Source: JALEFZ01 sp039820545 (GTDB lineage: Bacteria > Bacteroidota > Bacteroidia > J057). From it: a stretch of 64,000 nucleotides of DNA. The translations under genes were made by a program, and so were the position numbers. The DNA lies in contig JBCBPW010000014.1 of the NCBI GenBank assembly GCA_039820545.1, forward strand, positions 35,082-99,081. Direction: 5' to 3'. This document shows positions 26,461-35,276 of the stretch, one piece after another. The notes below the pieces were generated by a model. The model was not told the origin of the DNA. It saw nothing but the letters and a program-made list of their open reading frames with translations, and searched no databases. Within the stretch, counting starts at the first letter, position 1; each line of letters opens with the position of its first letter.

Positions 26461-26703
26461 CTATTTCTTCATCAGCCGTCCAAACAGCCCTTTTTTCATT
26501 GGTTCGATCTCAAATCCTGCATTTTTCACCACTTCCATGATGGCTTGTTCTGAGAGTTGATCCGACGACGTCACGGTCAGGATCTTCTTGGGATTGTCGG
26601 TATCGACCTTCCACTCCTGGATTCCTTCTGCCGCATCCATAAAAGGCGTCACTTTGGCGATACAGCCGCCACAGTTGATATTGGTTTTAAATGTATGTGT
26701 CAT
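26461..26703 (-). CDS. Heavy-metal-associated (HMA) domain protein
   Basis: 80 residues: MTHTFKTNINCGGCIAKVTP carries the metal-binding CxxC (NCGGC), and the ferredoxin-like fold follows with VDTDNPKKILTVTS and AGFEIEP. This is the size of a free copper chaperone such as CopZ, but no P-type ATPase is adjacent. The tail GLFGRLMKK is basic. It probably binds Cu(I) or a similar soft metal in the cytoplasm. It is 11 bp downstream of the cysteine-rich CPxC gene on the same strand. Confidence 0.88.
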   Translation of the reverse strand: MTHTFKTNINCGGCIAKVTPFMDAAEGIQEWKVDTDNPKKILTVTSSDQLSEQAIMEVVKNAGFEIEPMKKGLFGRLMKK

Positions 26704-26714
26704 ACGCTTCTTTG

Positions 26715-26900
26715 TTATTGCTCGATGCTTCGGGCGTCAAAATATACGACTTCATTTTCTTCTATTTTGTATTCCGCTTCGATCGGATTGCAACATACCT
26801 CACAGTCTTCGATCAAGATCTGGTGGGGCACACTGAAATCCAAGATGAAAGAAATATTTTGCCAGCAATAGGGACAAATGAAAAAATACTCGTCAGTCAT
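26715..26900 (-). CDS. CPXCG-motif cysteine-rich small protein
   Basis: 61 residues from the ATG at 26900; the frame could start at 26927. MTDEYFFICPYCWQNISFIL gives the first Cys pair (CPYC) and IEDCEVCCNPIEA the second, a zinc-ribbon-like arrangement. Such proteins are annotated as CPXCG motif-containing cysteine-rich proteins in many proteobacteria and Bacteroidota; their role is unknown. The HMA protein gene follows after 11 bp, so the pair is likely one transcript with a metal-related role (inference). Confidence 0.8.
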   Translation of the reverse strand: MTDEYFFICPYCWQNISFILDFSVPHQILIEDCEVCCNPIEAEYKIEENEVVYFDARSIEQ

Positions 26901-26982
26901 TCGTTTTTTTCTTCCATAACCATTCACAGTACAAAAGGTTGAAGATAGATACTTTCGGATTGGTAAGAATCCGTCTACGCTT

Positions 26983-27948
26983 TTACTTCTGACCTAAAAA
27001 TGCTTCTGCCGTCTTTTCTATCACCGCATCAAAATTATCATACGTAAAACCATATTGTTGGATTTTACTTCCATCAAAGTCTCTTCCTCTTCTAATACTT
27101 TTTACTCCTTGGACAGTAATACCTGATGCTTTGCCTGAGATCCGTCCCCACAACTCACTGAAAAAGGCAGCGACAATCGCCACATTCGGGTCTATCTTCA
27201 TCGAAGGCGCATTCTTGCCGAGATGCTGCGCGATTAATTGGAGAACGTCATACAAGGACCTGTTTTCACTGACAAGGATATGGCGCTCGCCTGCGGGAAC
27301 CGATTGTTCCAGGAGCAAGACTACCGCTCGTGCGACATCCTCTACACCGACCCAACCCGTAGATCCTTGGGTGTAAAACCGCAAACCATTTGCGACAGAT
27401 GAAAACATCTGGCCAGTCCCTGATTCCCAATCGTCTGTAGGACCGATGATCGTCCCTGGGTTGACCATACAGGCATTCAATCCTTCTGCAATGCCACGAT
27501 ACACTTCTATTTCTGCGAGAAATTTGCTTTCTGCATAGTGAGAAATTGAGGCTTCCTTTCGCGGGCTATCCTCATCGATCATCCCCTCTGCCGCATCCCC
27601 CAAAGTTGCAATAGAACTCACATGGATCATTTTTTCTACCCCCATTTCCAGACATACATCCACAATGGTAGCTGTTCCTTTGACATTTACCTGGAGAAGT
27701 TGGGCCTTGTCTCTGGCCTGAAAACTCACGAAAGCCGCATTGTGAATCACAGTATCGACTCCCTGCATAGCTTGTTTGACAGCCAGTAGATCCTGAATGT
27801 CTCCTTCGTATACTTCCACCAAATCTCTCCATGGGAGATCCCTTTTGTCAGGGTTTCTGACAAGGACCCTTACAGGCAAATCTTTATTGAGGAGATGTTG
27901 CAAAATGTGGTTGCCCAAAAATCCCGTGGCTCCAGTAAGAAGGATCAT
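26983..27948 (-). CDS. NAD(P)-dependent epimerase/dehydratase (extended SDR)
   Basis: 321 residues, extended SDR: MILLTGATGFLGNHILQHLL holds the GxxGxxG cofactor site, VYEGDIQD marks the adenine-binding Asp, and HVSSIATLG with YAESK gives the catalytic Ser and Tyr-x3-Lys. VNPGTIIGP and WVGVEDVARAVVLLLE are typical of the dihydroflavonol-reductase-like and hopanoid-associated sugar epimerase-like groups. The substrate is not determinable. It is divergent from the arginase-like gene with 51 bp between them. Confidence 0.88.
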   Translation of the reverse strand: MILLTGATGFLGNHILQHLLNKDLPVRVLVRNPDKRDLPWRDLVEVYEGDIQDLLAVKQAMQGVDTVIHNAAFVSFQARDKAQLLQVNVKGTATIVDVCLEMGVEKMIHVSSIATLGDAAEGMIDEDSPRKEASISHYAESKFLAEIEVYRGIAEGLNACMVNPGTIIGPTDDWESGTGQMFSSVANGLRFYTQGSTGWVGVEDVARAVVLLLEQSVPAGERHILVSENRSLYDVLQLIAQHLGKNAPSMKIDPNVAIVAAFFSELWGRISGKASGITVQGVKSIRRGRDFDGSKIQQYGFTYDNFDAVIEKTAEAFLGQK

Positions 27949-27999
27949 TTGATTTTGTGTAATTTCGTTTTCCAGTCATCAAAACTAATAAAGTATCCG

Positions 28000-29139
28000 A
28001 TGGATTTATCGGTTTTTTTTGAGCCCATTACATTTGAGGAGGAGCCTATTCCCAAGTGGGAGCCCTTTATTCCTACCTACCTTGAGACTTTCCCGCATTG
28101 GCAGGAGGCTGACATCATCCTGATCGGGCTAGGTCGCGCCAACCAACTCCATCCCTATCTAGGCGCTTGGAAGATCCGACATCAATTGTCTCGTTTGAGT
28201 AAGCCTTCAGAATCGATGAAAGTGGTAGATTTGGGAAACTTGAAATTGACGGAGAATATAGAATCCTATCCTGATATTATCACTTATGTACAGAAGGAAC
28301 TCTTGCTCGCTCAGAAAACGGTCATCTGGCTAGGGGGAGAAATGGACAGGCTAAGTCCTATCGGAGCAGGCTTTGAGGGAATCACAGAAGCACTGGAATA
28401 TGTATCAATCGGCCCCCGCTTTCATCTAGCCACCACACCCTATCAAACGGGTTATCATCGAGAATTGCTTCGTCATGCGCAAGTTCCCTTGTTCAATTTT
28501 ACCCATCTGGGGCATCAAGCTTATTATGTGCATCAGGCTGAGAAGGAATTCATGGAAGAATCGCACTTCCTATATTACAGATATGGTGAATTGGCGAGCA
28601 AACCTCAGTTGGCCGAACCTACGCTGCGGATGGCTGACATGGTGCATATAGATATGGCATCGGTACAGGCGAGTGTAGCAGGAGCGACTGAATTAGCACC
28701 GCCCAGTGGATTTACAGCCTCGCAGATTTGCCAATTGGCACGCTATGCAGGTCTGGGGTATCAGTTGCGGTCGCTCTCGCTGACAGGCTATGAGCCCTAC
28801 ATGGACCAGATGAGCCATACTTCCAAGCTAGGCGCAATGATCACGTGGTATATGATCGAAGGATTTTATGCGCGTTGGGATGATTACCCGCAAGACAATC
28901 GCCGAAACCTGCGCAAATACACCGTCAAGTTACAAGGTCCTGTAGATGAGATCCGATTTTATAAGCACAAGCGATCGCATCGTTGGTGGATGGAGGTGCC
29001 TTATCCAGATACCCTCCGAAAGGAAAAGAAGGGTCCTAGACTTACCCAATTGGTCCCCTGCGATGAGCAGGATTACGAGATCGCCAAGACAGATGATATC
29101 CCCCCTCGCTGGTGGGCGACTTTTCATAAGCTTGCTTGA
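28000..29139 (+). CDS. Arginase/formimidoylglutamase-like protein, metal-binding residues degenerate
   Basis: 379 residues from the ATG at 28000 (MDLSVFFEPITF); the longer frame to 27895 overlaps the divergent epimerase gene and is unlikely. The overall pattern matches the Bacteroidota arginase-like family: WLGGEMDRLSPIG, LFNFTHLGHQAYYVHQAEKE, MADMVHIDMASVQASVA, ICQLARYAGLG, WYMIEGFYARWDDYP and a closing HRWWMEVPYP and IPPRWWATFHKL. In active ureohydrolases GGxH, DAHxD and SxDxDxxDP hold two Mn ions. Here GGEM replaces GGxH, and only one Asp of the last motif is clear, so catalysis is doubtful. It may be structural or regulatory. Confidence 0.75.
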   Translation: MDLSVFFEPITFEEEPIPKWEPFIPTYLETFPHWQEADIILIGLGRANQLHPYLGAWKIRHQLSRLSKPSESMKVVDLGNLKLTENIESYPDIITYVQKELLLAQKTVIWLGGEMDRLSPIGAGFEGITEALEYVSIGPRFHLATTPYQTGYHRELLRHAQVPLFNFTHLGHQAYYVHQAEKEFMEESHFLYYRYGELASKPQLAEPTLRMADMVHIDMASVQASVAGATELAPPSGFTASQICQLARYAGLGYQLRSLSLTGYEPYMDQMSHTSKLGAMITWYMIEGFYARWDDYPQDNRRNLRKYTVKLQGPVDEIRFYKHKRSHRWWMEVPYPDTLRKEKKGPRLTQLVPCDEQDYEIAKTDDIPPRWWATFHKLA

Positions 29140-29263
29140 TTGTACATTGTTATTAAAAATAATCTGTGATTATCTATAAAAAGCCTCTGTCTTTGATTTC
29201 TATTGCTCTCATCGCATAAACCTTTATAAATAAACGAGCCTCCGACCATTTATTTCGCTATCG

Positions 29264-30007
29264 ATGATCACCCTTTCACATATACACCGACAGTTTGGGA
29301 ACCATGTGATTTACACAGACTTATCTACTGCCATTGAGGAAGGGGCAAGGGTATGCATTGTGGGAAAGAGTGGGGTAGGGAAGTCCTTGCTTATGAAGAT
29401 CATTCTGGGCCTTGAGAAGCTCAATGGAGGGCAAGTAACTTTTGGTACTTATCAATGGGGTGCAGATCGTGAAGATATTCCTTCGGAGCTTTTGAGCAAA
29501 TGCGGCGTTGTATTTCAGGGGAATGCGCTATTTGATTCACTTACGATAAGAGAAAATGTCGGACTAAAACTCGACGAGGCCCACCAACTCCCCAAGGAAG
29601 AAATTGACCAACTGGTAGTGACGGCACTGGATGCTGTCGGTCTCAAACGTGATATCTGGGATTTGTTGCCATCGTCGCTTTCTGGAGGGATGCAGAAACG
29701 CGTAGCCATTGCGCGCGCCATTATAGATCGACCTCCTTTCTTGTTTTATGACGAACCTACGACAGGGCTTGACCCTGTGAATGCAGCTGTAATTGATGAG
29801 TTGATGCTGAGCTTGGCCTTAGAGCAAGACCGAACCAGTATTGTGATTACGCACGATGTACAGACCGTCGCGATGTTTGCGACCCAAGTGATTATGCTAA
29901 GTGAGGAGGGGATTATCTTTGATGGTGCCAAAGAATATTTTCTCTCGGATCCGCATCCAGAGATCCAACAGTTTCTCAATCGTCACTATTCCAGGAGAAT
30001 TACGTAA
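29264..30007 (+). CDS. ABC transporter ATP-binding protein, MlaF-like
   Basis: 247 residues. Walker A is GKSGVGKSLLMKIILGLE, the Q-loop lies in GVVFQGNALFDSLTI, the signature is SLSGGMQKRVAIARAI, Walker B is LFYDEPTTGLDP, and the switch His is in VITHDVQT. The FQGNALFDSLTIRENV pattern is characteristic of the Mla (retrograde phospholipid transport) ATPase MlaF. No MlaE permease or MlaD substrate-binding gene is beside it, so the partners must be elsewhere. Cytoplasmic, peripheral to the inner membrane. Single gene with 256 bp of spacer before the sigma factor gene. Confidence 0.87.
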   Translation: MITLSHIHRQFGNHVIYTDLSTAIEEGARVCIVGKSGVGKSLLMKIILGLEKLNGGQVTFGTYQWGADREDIPSELLSKCGVVFQGNALFDSLTIRENVGLKLDEAHQLPKEEIDQLVVTALDAVGLKRDIWDLLPSSLSGGMQKRVAIARAIIDRPPFLFYDEPTTGLDPVNAAVIDELMLSLALEQDRTSIVITHDVQTVAMFATQVIMLSEEGIIFDGAKEYFLSDPHPEIQQFLNRHYSRRIT

Positions 30008-30252
30008 ATTGAAGGAGACTACAAATGGGAAGCAGGTAGATACAGGAGTCGATGATTCATGAAAAAAGAGCAATATGTTGGTAGCCAATATATTTAGCTT
30101 TTATGCCCCTGATTTTTGTTTGTAGATTTAGGAGAAGTGAAACGAGAGGTTTGAGGAAGATTCAGATTTTTTTGAAAAAATGATCTTTTCTTTCCAACCC
30201 CAACAATTTTGCTGTCTCCTTTGTATGAAAAGCAACGATATCAACTACTGCA

Positions 30253-30810
30253 TTGAGCACCACAAATCTTAATATCCATACAGATATCATCGAGGCCTGT
30301 AAAGCGGGAGACCGACAGGCTCAGTTTCGTTTGTACCAGCTTTATTCACGCGCCATGTACAACTTGTGTGCAAGAATGCTGGGGGATCGTACAACCGCGG
30401 AAGATGCCTTACAGGAGTCTTTTGTCAGTGCATTTAGTAAAATCCACACCTTTGAAGGACGCTCATCCTTTGGAGCATGGATCAAACGCATCGTGATCAA
30501 TAAATGTCTGAGCATACTGAATAAGCGGAAGATATTTTACCAAGAGATCGATGAGCGCGTGATGGAACTGCCAGAAGAATCAAGCAATCCCTATCATTGG
30601 GCAGAGATCACGCCTGCTCAAGTGCATCAAGCAATCAAAGAACTACCCGAAGGATGCCGTGTCATCTTTACACTCTATCAGTTGGAGGGGTATGATCATC
30701 AGGAGATCAGCGATATACTTCAAGTATCCGTTTCTACTTCTAAATCTCAATACCACAGAGCAAAGAAATTACTGAAGGGAAAACTTCGCTCCGAAATCAA
30801 AACACATTGA
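30253..30810 (+). CDS. ECF-type RNA polymerase sigma factor
   Basis: 185 residues. The start is a TTG at 30253: an in-frame stop at 30226-30228 blocks any farther start, and no in-frame ATG occurs until after region 2.1, which must be intact. Region 2 shows FRLYQLYSRAMYNLCARMLG and AEDALQESFVSAFSKIHTFE with TFEGRSSFGAWIKRIVINK. Region 4 shows LPEGCRVIFTLYQLEGYDHQ and EISDILQVSVSTSKSQYHRA. It is followed after 31 bp by a membrane protein with the layout of an anti-sigma factor. Upstream, a 15-codon frame (ATG at 30225) overlaps the start in another phase. Confidence 0.9.
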   Translation: MSTTNLNIHTDIIEACKAGDRQAQFRLYQLYSRAMYNLCARMLGDRTTAEDALQESFVSAFSKIHTFEGRSSFGAWIKRIVINKCLSILNKRKIFYQEIDERVMELPEESSNPYHWAEITPAQVHQAIKELPEGCRVIFTLYQLEGYDHQEISDILQVSVSTSKSQYHRAKKLLKGKLRSEIKTH

Positions 30811-30841
30811 AGGTGCCCCCGCCTCCAAATACAGACGCAAA

Positions 30842-31366
30842 ATGTATCAGAACATAGAAGAATACATCCAATCCCAACGCCAGCAACTGGACGTAGAAGT
30901 ACCAGGAGACGCCGTGTGGGATAAAATCGATCAGAGCTTAGATCGTAAAACGAAGTCGCTCTGGGAGAGATACCCCTTGCTCAAAGTAGCTGCTGCCATT
31001 CTTCTCTTTGCCGTAGGGCTGGCCGTCGTGGTCAACAATATGGGCTCAGGCAAGAAGTCAGACATCGTGGCCGACATCCCTTCTGTATCTTTGCCTATCG
31101 ACATGGACCAGTGGAAACAGGCAGAAGCAAACTACGAAAGTAGAATAGAATCACTCATGCAGCAGATGCAACAAGTCAGCATCGCAGGTGATGCAGAAGC
31201 GATGAAGCTTAATGAGGAAATCGAACAAATCAATCTGGAACTGGATAAGCAGCGTGCGCTAATCCACGCAGATAATTACCAGCCTAGTCAAGGAAAACGG
31301 ATGCTAGAGTTGTATGAACAGAAGATCATCATCATGCAAAAGATGGTCGATCATCTTGAACAATAA
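30842..31366 (+). CDS. Probable anti-sigma factor, single-span membrane protein
   Basis: 174 residues. A cytoplasmic N-terminal part of about 50 residues (MYQNIEEYIQSQRQQLDVEV, then PGDAVWDKIDQ) is followed by one transmembrane helix (LKVAAAILLFAVGLAVVVNN) and a periplasmic coiled-coil-like region rich in Gln and Glu (YESRIESLMQQMQQVS, LNEEIEQINLELDKQR). I see no zinc-binding HxxxCxxC. Position directly after the ECF sigma gene, and an intrinsic terminator after it, indicate a two-gene operon, so an anti-sigma role is inferred from context. Confidence 0.72.
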   Translation: MYQNIEEYIQSQRQQLDVEVPGDAVWDKIDQSLDRKTKSLWERYPLLKVAAAILLFAVGLAVVVNNMGSGKKSDIVADIPSVSLPIDMDQWKQAEANYESRIESLMQQMQQVSIAGDAEAMKLNEEIEQINLELDKQRALIHADNYQPSQGKRMLELYEQKIIIMQKMVDHLEQ

Positions 31367-31420
31367 GACAAAAAACCTCTATGGACGTTATCGGTTCATA
31401 GCACATCGTTGAATGTAATC

Positions 31421-31444
31421 ACCTCCCTAAGGGGAGGTTTTTTT
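31421..31444 (+). terminator. Intrinsic terminator of the sigma/anti-sigma operon
   Basis: ACCTCCC (31421-31427) and GGGAGGT (31432-31438) form a perfect 7-bp stem with a 4-nt loop (TAAG), followed by a run of seven T that starts at the last stem base (31438-31444). Confidence 0.9.
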
Positions 31445-31628
31445 ATGGAATCATAAGACATGAAAAGTCTTTGGACTAAGACCGTGGCAAAGAATACAAC
31501 CCTTACCAAACATCATCACATAGGAAAAAATGCCTTTATTACGTTCTAACTAGTGATTGAAGAAGATAAAGATGTATTTTGGGTACCATCGAAAGCACAA
31601 AATGGATCATCTGGACGAACTCGATTGT

Positions 31629-33275
31629 ATGATAAAAGGTATTGGAATTACGGCTATTTTCTTAACATATCTCGTATTAGGGTTTTGCCTAGATACCTTT
31701 GGACAGCAGGTTATCAGCGAACAAAAGCTCCGCCGATTTCCGAAAAATCAAGACATTATCTACCCCTATGAAGAACTAGGGAGGGGCTTATCAGATATAT
31801 ATGTCGGGCGCGATCCTATCGTCAAACTGTCTAATGATACCTTTATTCTCCTTTGGAAAAAAGACTGGGGACCCAGTTCTCGGAGGATTCTGTCTTGCTA
31901 TGATGTGCTACTCGATACTGTATGGGAGCGCAAAGTAGATCTGAAGAGAAATGAAGAAATCTTGTATATGTATGAGGAATCTCAACAGTTGTTTGTGCTG
32001 TCTTATAGATTCGACTATTTGGGTAATACACATGCCATCTTTTGCAGGAAAGTAGATATAGAGAAAGGAGAGATTGGGAAAGAGAAGCTTTGGTGGTTGG
32101 CATCGGGGAAGTTTGATCGCCCCATTGGCTGGGAACGATCACCCGACAACCAGAAATTGCTTTTCTACCAGCTACTCCCTCCTGCGAAAAGTAGTCGTGT
32201 CAATAATCTTTATGCCTATCCTTCCCCTGATCAGAGATACAGTAGCATCAATTCAAAGGTTGGACATCTCTCTTTTTCGATTTTTGATCTGGAGGGAAAC
32301 ACGATGCGAGCGGATACGCTAGACGCAGGAGAGAAGAAATGGTACTTCTTGGGGGCGGGTGTAGATGATCAAGGCCATGTATATGCCTCATTCTTTGAAA
32401 AGAAAAATAGTCTGCATGTTTTCCAATCTCATGCCGAGACTAGTGCCATTCATGAACTGATATACGATGGATATACTGTCTGGCCAGATGTCCTAGATAC
32501 TTACTACAACCATCTGCCGTTGAAGGTGGGACATGACCAGCGGGTGTATGCTCCACAGGCGATTCGAAAGATCTCGGGTAGAGGGAAGGGATTGAAGAAA
32601 ATCCTGATTCCCTGCTTTGATTTTGCCAAGAGAGAAGTAGATACCATGCGTAGTGCGCCGATTACCTCTAGCTTGCAAGTGCTCTCTGGCAAAGAGCGAC
32701 AGGGATTTGGTCTCAAGCCAAGCAAAAGACTGGACGAATTTGTCTTCAGGCATATACATGAGACAGACTCAGGTGCTTTGTGGGTGTGGATGCAAAAGCA
32801 GTTGGAGATTTCACGCCCGACAGATGCCAGCAATCCAGCCGCTGTGAATGTATACGAAGGGAGATGGGAAGAGTGGATGTTGTTTGAGTTCAATGAAGAA
32901 GGAAAGATTGAAAAGGCACTCATCGTACCCACCATACAAGAAATCTATACACGACTGGACCAAATGAGTAGCCAGCCTGCACTCCGAATGGATAGCCGTG
33001 GGAAAGGGTTTCACCTGCTAACACGTGAATCTTCTGGCGAGAATATCAAAGGACCTGAGCGAATTTACCATCGATATGTAGAATTGGCTACGGGACGAAC
33101 CAGTGCCAGGAAGCTCGTCTACGAACGAAAAAGACGCAACCAGTATGTCTTAGATGCTTTTATCGAATGGCTCAATGATGATCTGATTTGTTTTGTTGCC
33201 TTGGATGGAGACCAGGGGACAGCTTATCTTGTGACTGTCAACTTGGCCATGGAGCCAGAAGAAGAGGAAAAATAA
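31629..33275 (+). CDS. Secreted protein of unknown function
   Basis: 548 residues from the ATG at 31629, chosen because it begins the signal peptide MIKGIGITAIFLTYLVLGFC; the frame is open to 31557 with other starts. After cleavage (near DTFGQQ) the protein is beta-rich with aromatic repeats such as KLSNDTFILLWKKDW, LSCYDVLLDTVWERKV and HLSFSIFDLEGNTM, suggesting a propeller-like or all-beta fold. I do not recognise a family and see no type IX sorting domain at its end (ALDGDQGTAYLVTVNLAMEP). No lipobox. It stands alone on the plus strand, 171 bp before the nucleoside transporter. Confidence 0.7.
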   Translation: MIKGIGITAIFLTYLVLGFCLDTFGQQVISEQKLRRFPKNQDIIYPYEELGRGLSDIYVGRDPIVKLSNDTFILLWKKDWGPSSRRILSCYDVLLDTVWERKVDLKRNEEILYMYEESQQLFVLSYRFDYLGNTHAIFCRKVDIEKGEIGKEKLWWLASGKFDRPIGWERSPDNQKLLFYQLLPPAKSSRVNNLYAYPSPDQRYSSINSKVGHLSFSIFDLEGNTMRADTLDAGEKKWYFLGAGVDDQGHVYASFFEKKNSLHVFQSHAETSAIHELIYDGYTVWPDVLDTYYNHLPLKVGHDQRVYAPQAIRKISGRGKGLKKILIPCFDFAKREVDTMRSAPITSSLQVLSGKERQGFGLKPSKRLDEFVFRHIHETDSGALWVWMQKQLEISRPTDASNPAAVNVYEGRWEEWMLFEFNEEGKIEKALIVPTIQEIYTRLDQMSSQPALRMDSRGKGFHLLTRESSGENIKGPERIYHRYVELATGRTSARKLVYERKRRNQYVLDAFIEWLNDDLICFVALDGDQGTAYLVTVNLAMEPEEEEK

Positions 33276-33446
33276 TAGTAAAACCCCATCATCGTCCACA
33301 ATTCCTATCGTTCGTCTCTTTATTCGTTCTATCTTCGCATGGAAGAGGCGTGCTTCTATGTGGGAGAATATCATGGGTTGTGTGCAATCGCGTTGGATAT
33401 TCAGCAATGATCGGTTAATTTTACGACTATTTGAATTGAAAATATC

Positions 33447-35276
33447 ATGCAAAAGGGTTCGAGGTCAATAGTATGGGGAGGGGTACTCTTGAGTATCCTG
33501 TGTGTCGTTCTAGGCAGTCCATTGAAAGCGAGTGTATTAGAAGACTCTTTACGAAAGAGCCTAGGCGGGCAATGGTACATTTTATCCCAAAAGACTACCC
33601 AGGGTACAGATACTTTTGCGCTGAAGGACCAAAAACGTTTTTTCATTGATGTACAAAAAGGCACTTTCGAAGAAATTCTGGGAAAAGATACATTGAGAGG
33701 GAGATGGGACATGGAGGAGGACTCTCTTGTCCTGTATCATGGGTTCAAACCCGTAGATTTTGCAGTAGATTCAGTGCATTATAGGGCAAATGAAGGGAGG
33801 GCTCAACTGTCCCTTTATGATGGAGGTGAGCGAAAGGCATGGCTTGAAGGTAAAGAACTCGGAAGTGCAAGAGAAGAAGAACGCTTGCATGTCACACTCA
33901 ATGATCGCGGACATCCTACTTTGACAAATACAGATCGTACCCTCAGTTTGGGATACTTCGAACTCGCTCGTGAGCCCTTTTCCTATATGGATCTCATCAG
34001 GGGATTGATTGGGATTCTCTCTATGCTAGGCATTGCGTGGTTATTTAGTCAAAATCGCAAGGCCATAGACTGGAAGTTAGTAGGGATTGGCGTGGGCTTG
34101 CAGATTGCCATTGCTGTCCTGGTATTACAGGCACCCGTGATCGGAGAGGGAATCAATGCAGTTGCAGGTGGACTCGTGACCCTTTTGGGTTACTCAGATG
34201 CGGGCGCAGAATTTATGTTTGGCTCCCTCATAGATACGAGTCAATTTGGATACATATTTGCCTTCAAGATTCTCCCGACCATTGTATTTTTCTCCGCATT
34301 GATGGCCGTCTTGTATTATCTGGGTGTTTTGCAGAAAGTCGTGTATGCCTTTGCATGGGTCATGAGCAAGACCATGCGTCTGTCGGGAGCAGAAAGCTTG
34401 GCGGCTGCAGGAAATATCTTTGTGGGGCAGACGGAAGCTCCACTGCTTGTACGTCCTTACCTGGAGCGGATGACGCGATCGGAGATCATGGCATTGATGA
34501 CGGGCGGATTTGCGACCATCGCTGGGGGCGTTTTTGCGGCTTATGTAGATTATCTGGGGGGAGGAGACAAGGCCCAACAGTTGGACTTTGCCAAGCACCT
34601 TATCACAGCTTCTGTCATGTCGGCTCCTGCTGCCATTGTACTGGCAAAGATCATCGTCCCCGAAACAGAAGAAGTGAATCGCGACCTCAAAGTCCCCAAG
34701 GATAAGATCGGTGCCAATGTGCTAGATGCCCTGTCCAATGGGATTTTGGATGGGCTCAAACTCGCCGTCAATGTAGGCGTCATGTTGATGGTATTCACCG
34801 CGATGATGGCCATGCTCAATGGATTCTTTGGGAGCTGGATAGGGGAGTGGACAGGCTTGAATGATTGGGTGGTGTCCTTCACGGATGGTCGCTACAACGA
34901 ATTCAATCTTCAGTTTATTCTGGGACTAGTAGGTGCACCTATTGCTTGGCTGCTGGGCGTTCCCAATGAAGATATTTTGCTGGTAGGTCAGTTGTTGGGG
35001 GAGAAAACCATCTTGAACGAATTTTTTGCATATGCCTCTCTTGGAGAGATCAAGGAAGCAGGATTGATTGTCAACTATAAATCAGTGGTCATTGCCACCT
35101 ACGCATTGTGTGGATTTGCCAACTTTGCTTCTATTGGGATTCAGATTGGGGGGATAGGAACGCTCGCACCCAACAAACGCAAGATGCTCTCTCAGCTAGG
35201 ATTGCGTGCGCTACTAGCGGGTACATTGGCTGCATTTTTGACTGCGACAATTGCAGGTGTATTGGTCGGATTTTAG
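33447..35276 (+). CDS. Concentrative nucleoside transporter (CNT/NupC) with N-terminal extracytoplasmic domain
   Basis: 609 residues. An N-terminal signal or first helix (IVWGGVLLSILCVVLGSPLKA) precedes about 160 residues of hydrophilic beta-rich sequence (SLGGQWYILSQKTT, LRGRWDMEEDSLVLYHG) resembling a lipocalin-like domain. From residue 185 the CNT body begins (MDLIRGLIGILSMLGIAWLF), with the substrate motif AAGNIFVGQTEAPLLVRPYL, TGGFATIAGGVFAAY and the C-terminal YALCGFANFASIGIQIGG. It takes up nucleosides by cation symport across the inner membrane. The additional domain would lie in the periplasm and is the notable feature. Confidence 0.9.
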   Translation: MQKGSRSIVWGGVLLSILCVVLGSPLKASVLEDSLRKSLGGQWYILSQKTTQGTDTFALKDQKRFFIDVQKGTFEEILGKDTLRGRWDMEEDSLVLYHGFKPVDFAVDSVHYRANEGRAQLSLYDGGERKAWLEGKELGSAREEERLHVTLNDRGHPTLTNTDRTLSLGYFELAREPFSYMDLIRGLIGILSMLGIAWLFSQNRKAIDWKLVGIGVGLQIAIAVLVLQAPVIGEGINAVAGGLVTLLGYSDAGAEFMFGSLIDTSQFGYIFAFKILPTIVFFSALMAVLYYLGVLQKVVYAFAWVMSKTMRLSGAESLAAAGNIFVGQTEAPLLVRPYLERMTRSEIMALMTGGFATIAGGVFAAYVDYLGGGDKAQQLDFAKHLITASVMSAPAAIVLAKIIVPETEEVNRDLKVPKDKIGANVLDALSNGILDGLKLAVNVGVMLMVFTAMMAMLNGFFGSWIGEWTGLNDWVVSFTDGRYNEFNLQFILGLVGAPIAWLLGVPNEDILLVGQLLGEKTILNEFFAYASLGEIKEAGLIVNYKSVVIATYALCGFANFASIGIQIGGIGTLAPNKRKMLSQLGLRALLAGTLAAFLTATIAGVLVGF

